Part shown: piece by piece, positions 8,674 to 18,072 of the stretch
Numbering within the stretch: the first letter of the stretch is position 1
Layout of the letters: each line of letters begins with the position of its first letter
Assembly: GCF_900537995.1 (NCBI RefSeq)
Contig: NZ_LR027880.1
Coordinates: forward strand, 3,627,001 to 3,691,000
Direction of reading: 5' to 3'
DNA: 64,000 nucleotides
Origin: Roseburia intestinalis L1-82
Lineage (GTDB): Bacteria > Bacillota > Clostridia > Lachnospirales > Lachnospiraceae
Position numbers and translations under genes: made by a program
The notes under the pieces: model-generated
Databases searched by the model: none
The model's input: the letters and a program-made list of their open reading frames with translations, nothing else
Told to the model about the DNA's origin: nothing

Positions 8674-10227
8674 TTACTCAAAATATTTAACGCCCCAGAC
8701 ACTCTCATCTGCTCCTGCCGCAGAAAATGTCATAACATCCGTGCCTGCTTCATCTTTCATCTGACAGAATACACCGTTATATTCTTTTTCCCCGTATGTG
8801 ATCGTCATATAACAGGTGCCCTGCTCCATACTCCAGATGCCTTCTAAGTTTTCGCCGTACACTTTTCCATTCTCCATCAGTACCAGTTTTACCGGCTGTG
8901 CAATCCTGGCACTGATCGCAGTTCCCTGGTTGATCACATAATAAGTTCCCGCCACTTCCGAAATGTCATAACCGCTTTCTGCGATCGTCTCGCCGTCTGT
9001 CGCATACGGAAGCATACATGGCCATCCATCCTGATTCAGAAAATACTGGTGTACACGCGGCTCGTGATATTCCTGTCCGTTGTCAAAGCGCGTGTGGTAT
9101 ACAATATATTTCTTTCCATCTTCATCCACAAAAGCTGAATTGTGCCCGGTCGCCATATATGCCTTATTAAGACCCGGCAGATAATAATTGCCGGAAAGTT
9201 TTAAGCCATAAGCTGCATTGTCATCCCACATCCCCGGATATGCCCCATTCATATCGACATACTCTCCATCCACCGTTTTTGAGCGGAACACACGCATCTG
9301 ATAGCCGCCCTCTCTCGTCAGGGAACCATAGGAAACAAACAGATAATAATATCCGCTTTCCTCATCATAGAGAATGTAAGGTCCCTCGATCGATTTGTGT
9401 CCGCCGCCAAGCAGACGTTTGCCAAAATACGGATCCACACCGTTTTTTTCATCTTCTTTGGGGTGGATGACCAGGCCTGTTTTCTCATCGATCTCTAACA
9501 GAAAAATCCCACCCGACCATGAACCGTAGACCATCCACATTTTTCCGTCCGCATCATAAAAAACGGTCGGATCGATCGCATTTGGATATTTCTCATAGTT
9601 ATATTTATTTCCCGCCATGATGTAGTTCTTTTTTGCATAGTCGATGTCCACGTAATCGAGCACATCGGTCGCCTCGATCGTATCTTTTGTAAATCCGGAA
9701 TAGATGAGCGCTCCCTTCCATGTATACGGTCCTTCCGGTTTATCTGAAACCGCATAACACAGATTCGATGCATTCCAGGTCGAAGACGTGCAAAAATACA
9801 TGTAATATAAGTCCTGTGCCCTGTTATAGACCACGTCCGGTGCCCAGACATGATAAGTCCCATCGTCAGTCGGTATCACAGAGTCTCTGCTTCCCGTATA
9901 ATCAAATACATGCTCTGTTCCAAGCAGATCATCAAAGATCGGATTCGACTGCGTATATCCGTCACCGATTGATGTCCAGTTCCGCAGATCCTCAGATGAT
10001 GCCCCTGACATATGCGATCCGAAAATGTAATAGGTACCGTCCACCTCTATCACGGATGGATCATGTACACTGACGCCCGCCGTAATATCCGCCGTTTTGA
10101 TTCCTTCATAACTCACTGTAAAATCCTTCGGGATCTTCCTGCCCCCCGACAGTGCCACCCCCGTAAGCACTGCTGCAAACCCCAATACAATTCCTGCATA
10201 AAAAATGATTTTGCTTTGTTTTCTCAT
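8674..10227 (-). CDS. Exported GH43 endo-alpha-1,5-L-arabinanase
   Basis: Extracellular enzyme of 517 residues that cuts the alpha-1,5 backbone of pectic arabinan. Residues about 7-28 form a signal peptide or membrane anchor after MRKQSK; no lipobox cysteine is present. The GH43 propeller spans about 45-400 with Asp56 (VHDPSV), Asp219 (AIDPTVF) and Glu281 (SIEGPYI), plus His362 in ATGHNSAF for the calcium site. Residues about 415-517 match the C-terminal beta-barrel domain of Abn2-like enzymes. GGAGGAG precedes the ATG. It complements the intracellular GH51 and GH43 enzymes: this one works outside, they finish inside. A likely promoter and three TATTTTAC repeats lie in the 100 bp upstream. 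Confidence 0.9.
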   Translation of the reverse strand: MRKQSKIIFYAGIVLGFAAVLTGVALSGGRKIPKDFTVSYEGIKTADITAGVSVHDPSVIEVDGTYYIFGSHMSGASSEDLRNWTSIGDGYTQSNPIFDDLLGTEHVFDYTGSRDSVIPTDDGTYHVWAPDVVYNRAQDLYYMYFCTSSTWNASNLCYAVSDKPEGPYTWKGALIYSGFTKDTIEATDVLDYVDIDYAKKNYIMAGNKYNYEKYPNAIDPTVFYDADGKMWMVYGSWSGGIFLLEIDEKTGLVIHPKEDEKNGVDPYFGKRLLGGGHKSIEGPYILYDEESGYYYLFVSYGSLTREGGYQMRVFRSKTVDGEYVDMNGAYPGMWDDNAAYGLKLSGNYYLPGLNKAYMATGHNSAFVDEDGKKYIVYHTRFDNGQEYHEPRVHQYFLNQDGWPCMLPYATDGETIAESGYDISEVAGTYYVINQGTAISARIAQPVKLVLMENGKVYGENLEGIWSMEQGTCYMTITYGEKEYNGVFCQMKDEAGTDVMTFSAAGADESVWGVKYFE

Positions 10228-10261
10228 ACGGCTCCTCCATTTCTGTATGATATCTAACTCT

Positions 10262-10323
10262 ACAATAGCAAAATCATTTTTATTTTACAATTATTTATTT
10301 TACTTTTTTATAAAATATTTTAC
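10262..10323 (-). promoter_or_regulatory. Promoter and TATTTTAC repeats of the endo-arabinanase gene
   Basis: On the minus strand TTGTAA (10285-10290) and TATTGT (10262-10267) are 17 bp apart. Three exact copies of TATTTTAC (plus strand) stand at 10281, 10296 and 10316. The first overlaps the -35 box and the other two lie upstream, suggesting a regulator that covers the promoter. The region is extremely AT-rich, so chance copies are possible. Confidence 0.45.
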
Positions 10324-10326
10324 TTT

Positions 10327-11325
10327 TTATTTTTGTTCCCATTCCTGCTCGCGGAACAGATTATCAACAATCACACGGTACTCCGCCACATGCTGTGTCT
10401 TATTGATCTGCTTTACATATTTTTCGGGTTCTGTAAAATATTTTGCAAAATAAAACCACAGCTCTTTCATACGAAACAGCGTGTTGCGCTCCCCTGACAT
10501 TACATCCAGATATCCTTTTAATATGTCATCATGAAACGCATGAAACTGATCCTTTGTGATCGGCGCATGTCCTGTGAGTTCTCCGATCAGACCCGGATTT
10601 TTTAAAACTCCTCTTCCAAGCATGAGATGGGACACCAGGCTGCCAGTGTCCTCCGGATCCGTCTGCTGCCCGGATTCCTGCATAAAAGCACATTTCCTTT
10701 TTTCTTCCATCTGCTGTCTCCATGTCCGGTAATCCTCCACGGAGCAGATGTCACCGTTGTAACATAGCGTATGTCTGCTGTTTTCTACCGCATATAAAAA
10801 CGCTTCCATATCCGGAGTATTGTTATAAAAGTCCTTCTGTACACGCGGATGAATGATCAGTTCCTCCATCGGAAATTTTTCATAGATGGAAAGAAGATGC
10901 TCCCACTCCCCGGCATCATTGACACCGACACGTGTTTTGACGGAGATCCGGAGCGGACATTCCGCAAAGATCTCTTCTAAAAAGTGATCCAGTTCCTCCG
11001 GCACCGCAAGAAATCCTGCGCCGCGGTGCTTTGCCACGACCGTCCCGGACGGGCACCCCAGATTTAAATTGACGCTCTCGTAACCATAGTTTCCTAACTC
11101 TTTTGCGATTGCCAGAAAATCTTCTGCACGATTCGTCAGAATCTGTGGAACCACATGCATCCCTTCATTATGTTCCGGCAGAATGTCTTTGATCTCTTTG
11201 TAATTCATCTTTTTATTATTAATGAATGGTGTAAAATAGGTATCTATATTTCCAAAATGTTTCTGATATGCATTTCGGAACACAAAACCGGTAAGTCCCT
11301 CCATCGGTGCTAAATAAAATTTCAT
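10327..11325 (-). CDS. dus: tRNA-dihydrouridine synthase
   Basis: FMN-dependent enzyme that reduces uridines of tRNA to dihydrouridine. The protein is 332 residues. Visible are the N-terminal strand FYLAPMEGLTG (FMN site), NLNLGCPSG with the catalytic cysteine, the lysine in VKTRVGV, IIHPR, YNGDI and LGRGVLKNP. The expected HxR signature appears as HPR. Residues about 205-235 hold a polar insert (MEEKRKCAFMQ...) before the last FMN strand. The start at 11325 uses TAGGATG, which overlaps the stop codon of the preceding surface-protein gene, so translation may be coupled. A second in-frame ATG is at 11334. Substrate position on tRNA is undetermined. Confidence 0.9.
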   Translation of the reverse strand: MKFYLAPMEGLTGFVFRNAYQKHFGNIDTYFTPFINNKKMNYKEIKDILPEHNEGMHVVPQILTNRAEDFLAIAKELGNYGYESVNLNLGCPSGTVVAKHRGAGFLAVPEELDHFLEEIFAECPLRISVKTRVGVNDAGEWEHLLSIYEKFPMEELIIHPRVQKDFYNNTPDMEAFLYAVENSRHTLCYNGDICSVEDYRTWRQQMEEKRKCAFMQESGQQTDPEDTGSLVSHLMLGRGVLKNPGLIGELTGHAPITKDQFHAFHDDILKGYLDVMSGERNTLFRMKELWFYFAKYFTEPEKYVKQINKTQHVAEYRVIVDNLFREQEWEQK

Positions 11326-11335
11326 TTTTGTCATC

Positions 11336-13690
11336 CTACAAAGCTTCCCACTGTGCATATAGTTTTACTGTTGCTCCATTTGTAAGGGAAAGATTTGATA
11401 CTGTTGCACCATCTCCATAAAAAGTATCGCTGCCATCCGCTTTGGTACTCCATCCGATAAACTTATATCCATTTCTCTGGAATGTATTTGCAGAGAGTTT
11501 ATAGCTTGTATTGTATTTGCAGGAACTGATCGATTTCATCGAACCACTGGTTGCTCCATTTCCGTCAAACACGATATTGTAAGTATTGATCTTCCATTTT
11601 GCATACAGTTTGTAATTTTTACGGGTTCCCTTTTTGATCTTCGTGATCTTGTTTTTAAATGCAGAATCCGTATACCATCCTTTAAAGGTATATCCTTCTT
11701 TGGCAGCTGCTGCAAGCTGAATCGTAGGTGTGTCGTAATAGTAGCCGGTCGGATTTTCAGACGAAATGGTTCCTCCGTCAAGTACATATTTTATCGTGTA
11801 CTGCTTTTTGCTCCACTGCGCATACAGTGTGACTGTCTTACCGTTTTTCGCTGTGATATTACGGATATCCTCTCCGTCTTCATAAAAATCACCTTTGCCG
11901 TTTTTCTTTGTATTCCAGCCCTCAAACACATAACCCGTGCGCTTGAATTTATTTTTTGTAAGCGTATAGGTCTTGCCATATTGGCAGACAGAGACACCTT
12001 TCATGGAACCGCTGGTTGCGCCGTTTCCATCGTATTTGATTTTATATTTATTGATCTGCCACTTTGCATAAAAGGTCAGATTTCCAATTGTACCTTTTTT
12101 GACCTGTGTGACACGTCTGGTGCATTTTTTGTCTTTATACCAGCCTTTAAATATATAGCCATATCTGACCGGTGTTTTTAATTTGAACGTTCTGGTATCT
12201 ACGTTGTATTTCTTTGCAGTACCATCCGCAAGTTCTCCGCCGTTCGTTTTGTAAGTGATCTTGTAAGTATCCCTTGACCACTGTGCATACAGATCAACAA
12301 CTGCACCGTTTTTTGCAGAAAGGTTCTCGATTTCTTCCTTGTTGCCGTATTTCTTTCCACTTCCATCTGCCTTTGTGTTCCAACGGACAAATTTATACCC
12401 CTTGCGTTTAAATTTATTTTTTCTAAGGGTATAATCCATATCATATTCGAGATTTTTCATCTCCTGCATACTGCCGCTGGTTGCCTTGTTTCCATGAAAG
12501 CGAACGGTATATTTATTTGCTTTCCATTTTGCATAAATGGTAAGGTTGCCTTTTGATCCTTTCGGGATCGTTGTGATCCTGTTTTTAAAGCTGCTCTCCT
12601 TATACCATCCTTCAAATGTATAACCTTTTTTCTTTGCTTTTTTCAATGTGATCGTTTCTGTTGTGATCTTATAAGACGATGGATTGGCATCGCTATTTTC
12701 CCCATCATAGAGTACATATTTGATGGTATATTTCTTTGTTACCGGATCGTCCGGGTTATCCGGGTTATCCGGATCATCCGGACTGTCACCGTTATATTTT
12801 GCCCAGTAGACATCTCTTGCGCGTTTCGCACGTCCTTCAAAATATACACTGTTACAGCGCTCAAAATATTTTGCCCAGTTATACCCGGCTGTATAGGCTC
12901 CGTCTGCAGTGTTTTCGACATTTTTCACTTTGGAAAATGCATATTTCTCGGAATGTTCCAGTTCGTATTTTAAAAACTTAAGCTGCCCGTCGATGGAAGT
13001 ATAATCATAACCATTGCTGCTGCAGTAGTTTCTCAGGTCATCAAATCTCGAAGCATTCCACTGACAGATACCATAACTGATCTTGCCGTTGGTATCAATG
13101 ACGCTTATGGTTGGGTTAAAAGAAGATTCACTCTCAATATTGGCAAGCACACCACAGGCCGCTGCTGTATTTAATTTGAGCTTTCTTTTCGCAAATTTAT
13201 ATACTTTTTTTTCGTTGGATTTTTTCTCATCCTGAGAAATGGCTGCACCTTTATAGAGACTTGTCCCTGAGATCACCACATTGATGTATGGAATTTTGTC
13301 CTTTTGTCCTGCTCCAAGTGAATACTGATCGGTATCCCATTTCGGGTCAAATTCATAGACAAAATAATTCGTCGTGTCATAGTCTCCGACACAGCTCCAG
13401 GTTACCGGAATACTCGTTGTCTCTTTGCCGCCATCCAGATAAACATCAATGCTCTGCGGCATCTTGGCAAGCAGGCGGTTCAGGCTGATTTTACCTGTCA
13501 TACGAATCTCTTTCGGGTTGTCCGAAAGATCTGCAAATCCTGTGATCTTTTTCTTTTCCGTCGTGCCTTCCTGTGTTTTCGTTTCTGCTGCATACACAGA
13601 CATATCTGTTGCAGCCGTACCGACAGCAAGCAGGAGCGCCATCGCCCCTGCTGCCAGTCTTGTCATGATTTTTTTTGCATAACTTTTCAT
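11336..13690 (-). CDS. Exported protein with lysozyme-like domain and six InlB-type repeats
   Basis: Cell-surface or secreted protein of about 784 residues. A signal peptide covers residues 1-35 (two lysines, then LAAGAMALLLAVGTAATDM, cleavage near VYA-AE). Residues about 150-290 match the phage-tail-lysozyme fold: ACGVLANIESESSFNP carries the likely catalytic Glu, followed by SYGICQWNASRFDDLRNYC. A short DNPDDPDNPD linker follows. Then come six Listeria-Bacteroides (Flg_new/InlB B) repeats of about 70-80 residues, alternating between a GYxFxGWY...LYAKW type and a GYxFxGWNTK...LYAQW type. There is no LPxTG or SLH anchor. GAGGA five bases before ATG 13690 favours this start. It lies 46 bp after the FN3/GH25 gene and is probably cotranscribed. 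Confidence 0.85.
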   Translation of the reverse strand: MKSYAKKIMTRLAAGAMALLLAVGTAATDMSVYAAETKTQEGTTEKKKITGFADLSDNPKEIRMTGKISLNRLLAKMPQSIDVYLDGGKETTSIPVTWSCVGDYDTTNYFVYEFDPKWDTDQYSLGAGQKDKIPYINVVISGTSLYKGAAISQDEKKSNEKKVYKFAKRKLKLNTAAACGVLANIESESSFNPTISVIDTNGKISYGICQWNASRFDDLRNYCSSNGYDYTSIDGQLKFLKYELEHSEKYAFSKVKNVENTADGAYTAGYNWAKYFERCNSVYFEGRAKRARDVYWAKYNGDSPDDPDNPDNPDDPVTKKYTIKYVLYDGENSDANPSSYKITTETITLKKAKKKGYTFEGWYKESSFKNRITTIPKGSKGNLTIYAKWKANKYTVRFHGNKATSGSMQEMKNLEYDMDYTLRKNKFKRKGYKFVRWNTKADGSGKKYGNKEEIENLSAKNGAVVDLYAQWSRDTYKITYKTNGGELADGTAKKYNVDTRTFKLKTPVRYGYIFKGWYKDKKCTRRVTQVKKGTIGNLTFYAKWQINKYKIKYDGNGATSGSMKGVSVCQYGKTYTLTKNKFKRTGYVFEGWNTKKNGKGDFYEDGEDIRNITAKNGKTVTLYAQWSKKQYTIKYVLDGGTISSENPTGYYYDTPTIQLAAAAKEGYTFKGWYTDSAFKNKITKIKKGTRKNYKLYAKWKINTYNIVFDGNGATSGSMKSISSCKYNTSYKLSANTFQRNGYKFIGWSTKADGSDTFYGDGATVSNLSLTNGATVKLYAQWEAL

Positions 13691-13736
13691 AGCTGTCCTC
13701 ATTCCTGCGGATTACTGTCTGTATCCTGTACTCTCA

Positions 13737-16700
13737 TTAATAAGTCTTATACCGGATACTGATATTTACCTTGCCATTTACACCATTTACTGTACCCTGG
13801 TTCGTGTATCTCCACATTACCACATTACCTTTACCCTGGTAACCGCTTCCAAGACTCTCTGCACGATAATTGATAATCCACAGATCTGTTCCTGTGAGCT
13901 TGCTTGTATCCACATATTTGCCCGGATACTGCTGTAAAAGTTTCTGGTTCAGACCAAGTGCAAACTTATACTGTTTTCCACCATCAATGATTTCTGTCCT
14001 GAATGCATTGATAAAATCAATTCTCTGTGTTGCTGTTACATTATTGTACAATAATGAGATATCATCAAGTACATATACAACCGGATAGTCTAACTTCTGT
14101 GCATTCAGAATATTTAATACTTTATCACCCTCAGCTTTTGCCTGCGCTGCGTTCTGCGCCAGGGAGTAGCAGTATACACCAACCTTAAGGCCTGCTGCTT
14201 TCGCATTCTTATAATTTGTCTGGAACTTCGCATCCGCTGTTGTTCCTTTGGAAATACGAAGCATTACACATTCGTATCCGGCTGCCTTGATCGCATTAAA
14301 ATCTACCGTACCGTTATCACTTGAAATATCTATGATCTTATTCTCTGTCTCAAGTTTGTCTTTTACCGTTACCGTGATTTCTTTCGTGATTCCGTTTGCA
14401 GATGCCTTTACGGTCGTTGTTCCAGCCTTCAGACCATAGATTGTTCCATCTGAGGAAACAACGGCGATCGTAGAGTTAGCAGAAGACCAGTATACCACAC
14501 CGTATGGTTTTGCAGTTGCTGTTACTTTTACACTCGTTCCTGTCTTGATCAGTACACTCGTTGTGCTCACTTCAAGTGCTGACGATATAACACTTACACA
14601 ATCCGTTGTTGCACTGACGTACTCTCCACGAACCGCATAAATCTTATAATAATAGGTTTTTCCTGTCACAGCGGTATAATCAATAAAAGAATTTGTTGTA
14701 CAAAGTTCCGTTGCAATCTTATATTTTCCGTTCTCAGAGTTACTTCTCAATACGGTATAAGTTTCTGCACCATCCACCGCATTCCATGTCAGCTTGATCT
14801 GGTTTTCAGCAATTGAGGCTGCATATAATCCGGTTGGTTTTGAAAGAACCGGCGTTGCCTGTTTCACTGCGGAATAGTCACCATAAAGTTTTTTACCATT
14901 TTTGTTCACATAAGCTCTTACTTTATAATAATAGGTCTTTCCTGTCTTTAACTTACTGTTCTTATAAGAAAGCGTATTAACGGAAGAACAGGTTTTGACT
15001 GGTTTATATTTTCCATCTTTCTCTGTTGCACGATATACACGATATCCATCACACCCTTCTACTTTCTTCCAGGAGACCGTAATGGTGTTATAATTTGCTG
15101 CAACTACCTGGATGGAAGGTTTTCCCGGAAGTACCTGCATGGATGCCGGATCGGAATAATCACTGTAGATTTTCTTTCCACCGGACGTACAGAAAGTACG
15201 AACTTTATAATAATAGGTATTACCGGTTACAAGTCCCTTATCCACATACGAAGTTGTTGTTCCCTTATTGATCGTCTTAATTTTTCTGTATTTTCCATTT
15301 TCAGAAGTGCTGCGGTAGATCGCATATCCCTTTACATAACGGTTTTTGGATGCTTTTACCTTTTTCCATGTAACTTTCAGGCTTTCATTTCCTGCCGATT
15401 TCACTTTAACCGTTGTGATACTCGGTGCGGCTGTAATGCCTTTTACACCTGAATAAGCGGAACGGAGCATTTTACCGCCCGAAATGTTTTTGTAAGTTAC
15501 TACTTTATAATAATACTTCTTTCCGATCTTAACGTTTTTATCTGTATAAGATCCGGTCATGGCTCCGCTCTTTCTTTTTACGGTTCCGATCTGCTTATAA
15601 CTTCCTTTTTTAGAAGCTGCACGGTAAACAATATATCCGTCCTCATCCCCTGCGGAAGTAACATTCCAGCTCAATACGACGCTGTTGTATTTGCCGGATT
15701 TGATCGTGTCGATCGTTACCGGAAGAAGTTTCGGTGTTGCAGTAAGTTCATTGGAAGTTCCACCATATGCTCTTTTGCCATTTTTATCTTTTGCAAAAGA
15801 AACGATTTTAAATGTATATTTCTGACCAGGTGTAAGTCCTGTCACTGTATAAGAAGTACTCTTTGTACTGCATCTTTTTACCAGCTGATCTGCTCCGTTT
15901 ACAACCTGATATACTGCATATCCGCCACCTGTGGATGGCATGTTCACTTTATTCCATGTCAGTTTGATCGCCGTTGCACCTGCTGCTTCTGATTTTAATG
16001 TTACTGCTTCCGGTGCCGCCTTGATCGACTGCACATCCGAATAGTTCCCTGCTACATTCTTATCCCCGACTGTACGGAATGCACAGACTTTATAATAATA
16101 CTTCGTTCCTACCGACAATTTTTTATCTGTACAGGTAATCGTCGTTTTATCATTGACTGTCTTAACAGCTCTATAGCCGCTGTCCTTTTTCGTAGAACGA
16201 TATACTTTATAGCCATGTGCACCGCTGATCTGATTCCATGTGATCGTCACACTGTTGTAAGACGCATTTCTAACTGTAATCTGTGGTGCCTCTAAAGCAG
16301 GGGTTGCCGATGCCTCGTTGGAATAATCTCCATATACCTGACTTCCATTTACCGTTTTATAGGCTCTTACTTTATAGGTATAGGCTGTACCTGCTGTCAC
16401 TTTTGTATCGCTGTAACTTGTCTTTCCATTTGTTACAGTTGCAATCTTTTTATAAGAGGATGATGATGTTTTTCTGTAAACCTCATAACCCGTCACACCA
16501 TCCACGGCACTCCATGCCAGTTTTACTTCTTTATATCCGGCTGATTCTGCGTTCAATCTTGTCGCTGACGGAAGCGGTTTGCCGGAGAGAATGCCCGACG
16601 CATCACCAAAAACCTTTTTGCCGTTTACCACACGATATGGCTGTACTTTATAATAGTAGGTCGTTCCGGCTGTCAGTGCGGCATCCACATAACTTACTGC

Positions 16701-17927
16701 ACCGTTCGTGATATCCGTGAGCTGTGTGTCCACTTTTGATTTATCTGTGGAACGATATACGATATATCCGGTTGCACCATCCACTTTTTCCCATTTTAGT
16801 GTCAGGCTGCTGTAACCTTCCGCTGTAACAGATGTCATTGCTGCTTTTCCAAGCTGTGGTGTTGCTTTTACGGATGCATAGGTATCCGTATTGGCATAAT
16901 CCGTCTGTCCGTTGTTCGTATATTTTGTATAGGCATATACATGATAAATATAGCTGATTCCGGTCTGTGCTGCCGTATCTTTATACGACACCGTATCAGT
17001 ACCATCCACATGTGCGATCGTCTGCTCTGTATCTGAGCCTTCCACTTTTCGTGTGATGGTATAACCATTTGCGTCTGCAACAGGTGACCAGCTTAAGCTG
17101 ACTGAATTGTAAGTTGCATCTGCCTTACAGTTCTTCGGTTCATTCGTTGGTCTTACGATCAGACGGAATGCGGCATTCACTTCTGTTTTTCCTACTACCT
17201 GAAGTTTTACCACTGCCACACCTGCCGCTTTCGCCTTTACGGTTCCGCTGACTTTGCCATTGGCATCTGTTGTTGTGGCTACCTCTGCAACATTCAGATC
17301 ATCCACGGTCCATTCGACTGCTGTTTTATCCGTGTCACTGTTTGGATAAAATACATAATCAGGAAGTGGGATACTCTGATCTATGCTTACAACCTGATAC
17401 TCTGAATCTGTAATCAGAATAACCTTGCTTACATCTGTTGCTTTTGTCTCTGTCTCCTCAGTAGTTTCCGTTCCCTCAGGTTTTTCGGTTTCTTCCGTCT
17501 TTTCGGTTGACTCCGTCACTTCGGTAGCTTCTGTGTTTTCCGTTGTTTCCGTCTTTTCGGTTGACTCCGTCACTTCGGTAGCTTCTGTGTTTTCCGTTGT
17601 TTCCGTCACTTCGGTTGTTTCCGTGTTTTCCGTCGTTTCCGTCACTTCGGTTGTTTTGTCTTTCTCCGTTGTTCCGGTAGTCTCTGTTTCTGCCTGTTCC
17701 GTAACTTTTGTTTTGTCGGTTACTTCAGAAGCCTTTTCATTTTTCGCATCTTCTTTTGTCTGATCTGACTGTTCATCCGTCAAAACTTCGGTCTCTCCTG
17801 TCTGTTCCACGACCTGCCCGTTTGCCGCATCTGCTGCAAATGCCATGGTATCGGAACAGATGATCATAGCGCCTGCTAATGTGATACACAGACCGCGCTT
17901 TAACCATTCCAGTCTCTTTTTTATCAT
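13737..17927 (-). CDS. Large exported FN3/Big protein with a degenerate GH25 domain
   Basis: Surface protein of 1396 residues. The order is: signal peptide (1-32, ending AFA-AD), a Thr/Glu-rich low-complexity stretch (about 45-165), a Big-like domain (about 170-258), nine FN3 domains (about 259-1100, marked by TYYYKVRAY-like strands), a Big_2 domain (about 1105-1185) and a GH25 lysozyme fold (about 1196-1396). GH25 begins normally (IDISSDNG), but the strand that should carry Asp-x-Glu reads YPVVYVLDD. The C-terminal conserved Asp is Asn in GKVNIS. The muramidase activity is therefore probably lost, leaving a glycan- or wall-binding module. No LPxTG anchor is seen. The gene heads a unit with the InlB-repeat protein and dus. 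Confidence 0.85.
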   Translation of the reverse strand: MIKKRLEWLKRGLCITLAGAMIICSDTMAFAADAANGQVVEQTGETEVLTDEQSDQTKEDAKNEKASEVTDKTKVTEQAETETTGTTEKDKTTEVTETTENTETTEVTETTENTEATEVTESTEKTETTENTEATEVTESTEKTEETEKPEGTETTEETETKATDVSKVILITDSEYQVVSIDQSIPLPDYVFYPNSDTDKTAVEWTVDDLNVAEVATTTDANGKVSGTVKAKAAGVAVVKLQVVGKTEVNAAFRLIVRPTNEPKNCKADATYNSVSLSWSPVADANGYTITRKVEGSDTEQTIAHVDGTDTVSYKDTAAQTGISYIYHVYAYTKYTNNGQTDYANTDTYASVKATPQLGKAAMTSVTAEGYSSLTLKWEKVDGATGYIVYRSTDKSKVDTQLTDITNGAVSYVDAALTAGTTYYYKVQPYRVVNGKKVFGDASGILSGKPLPSATRLNAESAGYKEVKLAWSAVDGVTGYEVYRKTSSSSYKKIATVTNGKTSYSDTKVTAGTAYTYKVRAYKTVNGSQVYGDYSNEASATPALEAPQITVRNASYNSVTITWNQISGAHGYKVYRSTKKDSGYRAVKTVNDKTTITCTDKKLSVGTKYYYKVCAFRTVGDKNVAGNYSDVQSIKAAPEAVTLKSEAAGATAIKLTWNKVNMPSTGGGYAVYQVVNGADQLVKRCSTKSTSYTVTGLTPGQKYTFKIVSFAKDKNGKRAYGGTSNELTATPKLLPVTIDTIKSGKYNSVVLSWNVTSAGDEDGYIVYRAASKKGSYKQIGTVKRKSGAMTGSYTDKNVKIGKKYYYKVVTYKNISGGKMLRSAYSGVKGITAAPSITTVKVKSAGNESLKVTWKKVKASKNRYVKGYAIYRSTSENGKYRKIKTINKGTTTSYVDKGLVTGNTYYYKVRTFCTSGGKKIYSDYSDPASMQVLPGKPSIQVVAANYNTITVSWKKVEGCDGYRVYRATEKDGKYKPVKTCSSVNTLSYKNSKLKTGKTYYYKVRAYVNKNGKKLYGDYSAVKQATPVLSKPTGLYAASIAENQIKLTWNAVDGAETYTVLRSNSENGKYKIATELCTTNSFIDYTAVTGKTYYYKIYAVRGEYVSATTDCVSVISSALEVSTTSVLIKTGTSVKVTATAKPYGVVYWSSANSTIAVVSSDGTIYGLKAGTTTVKASANGITKEITVTVKDKLETENKIIDISSDNGTVDFNAIKAAGYECVMLRISKGTTADAKFQTNYKNAKAAGLKVGVYCYSLAQNAAQAKAEGDKVLNILNAQKLDYPVVYVLDDISLLYNNVTATQRIDFINAFRTEIIDGGKQYKFALGLNQKLLQQYPGKYVDTSKLTGTDLWIINYRAESLGSGYQGKGNVVMWRYTNQGTVNGVNGKVNISIRYKTY
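17497..17604 (-). repeat. Perfect 54-bp tandem duplication in the Thr/Glu-rich segment
   Basis: Two identical adjacent 54-bp copies (17497-17550 and 17551-17604) encode the 18-residue unit ETTENTEATEVTESTEKT twice. Shorter, imperfect units flank them. Identity at DNA level points to recent slippage or recombination and suggests length variation between strains. Confidence 0.9.
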
Positions 17928-18072
17928 AACATTTTGCCTCCCATCCTCTTATTTTTCTCTTTTGGGCAGTTTTTGCCAAACCTGCCCATCATTGGTATTG
18001 TAGCACAATTTTCCATCTGAATATAGTTTATAAGGGATTTTAAGCAAATATTAAGATTTTTTTCAATGGTTT

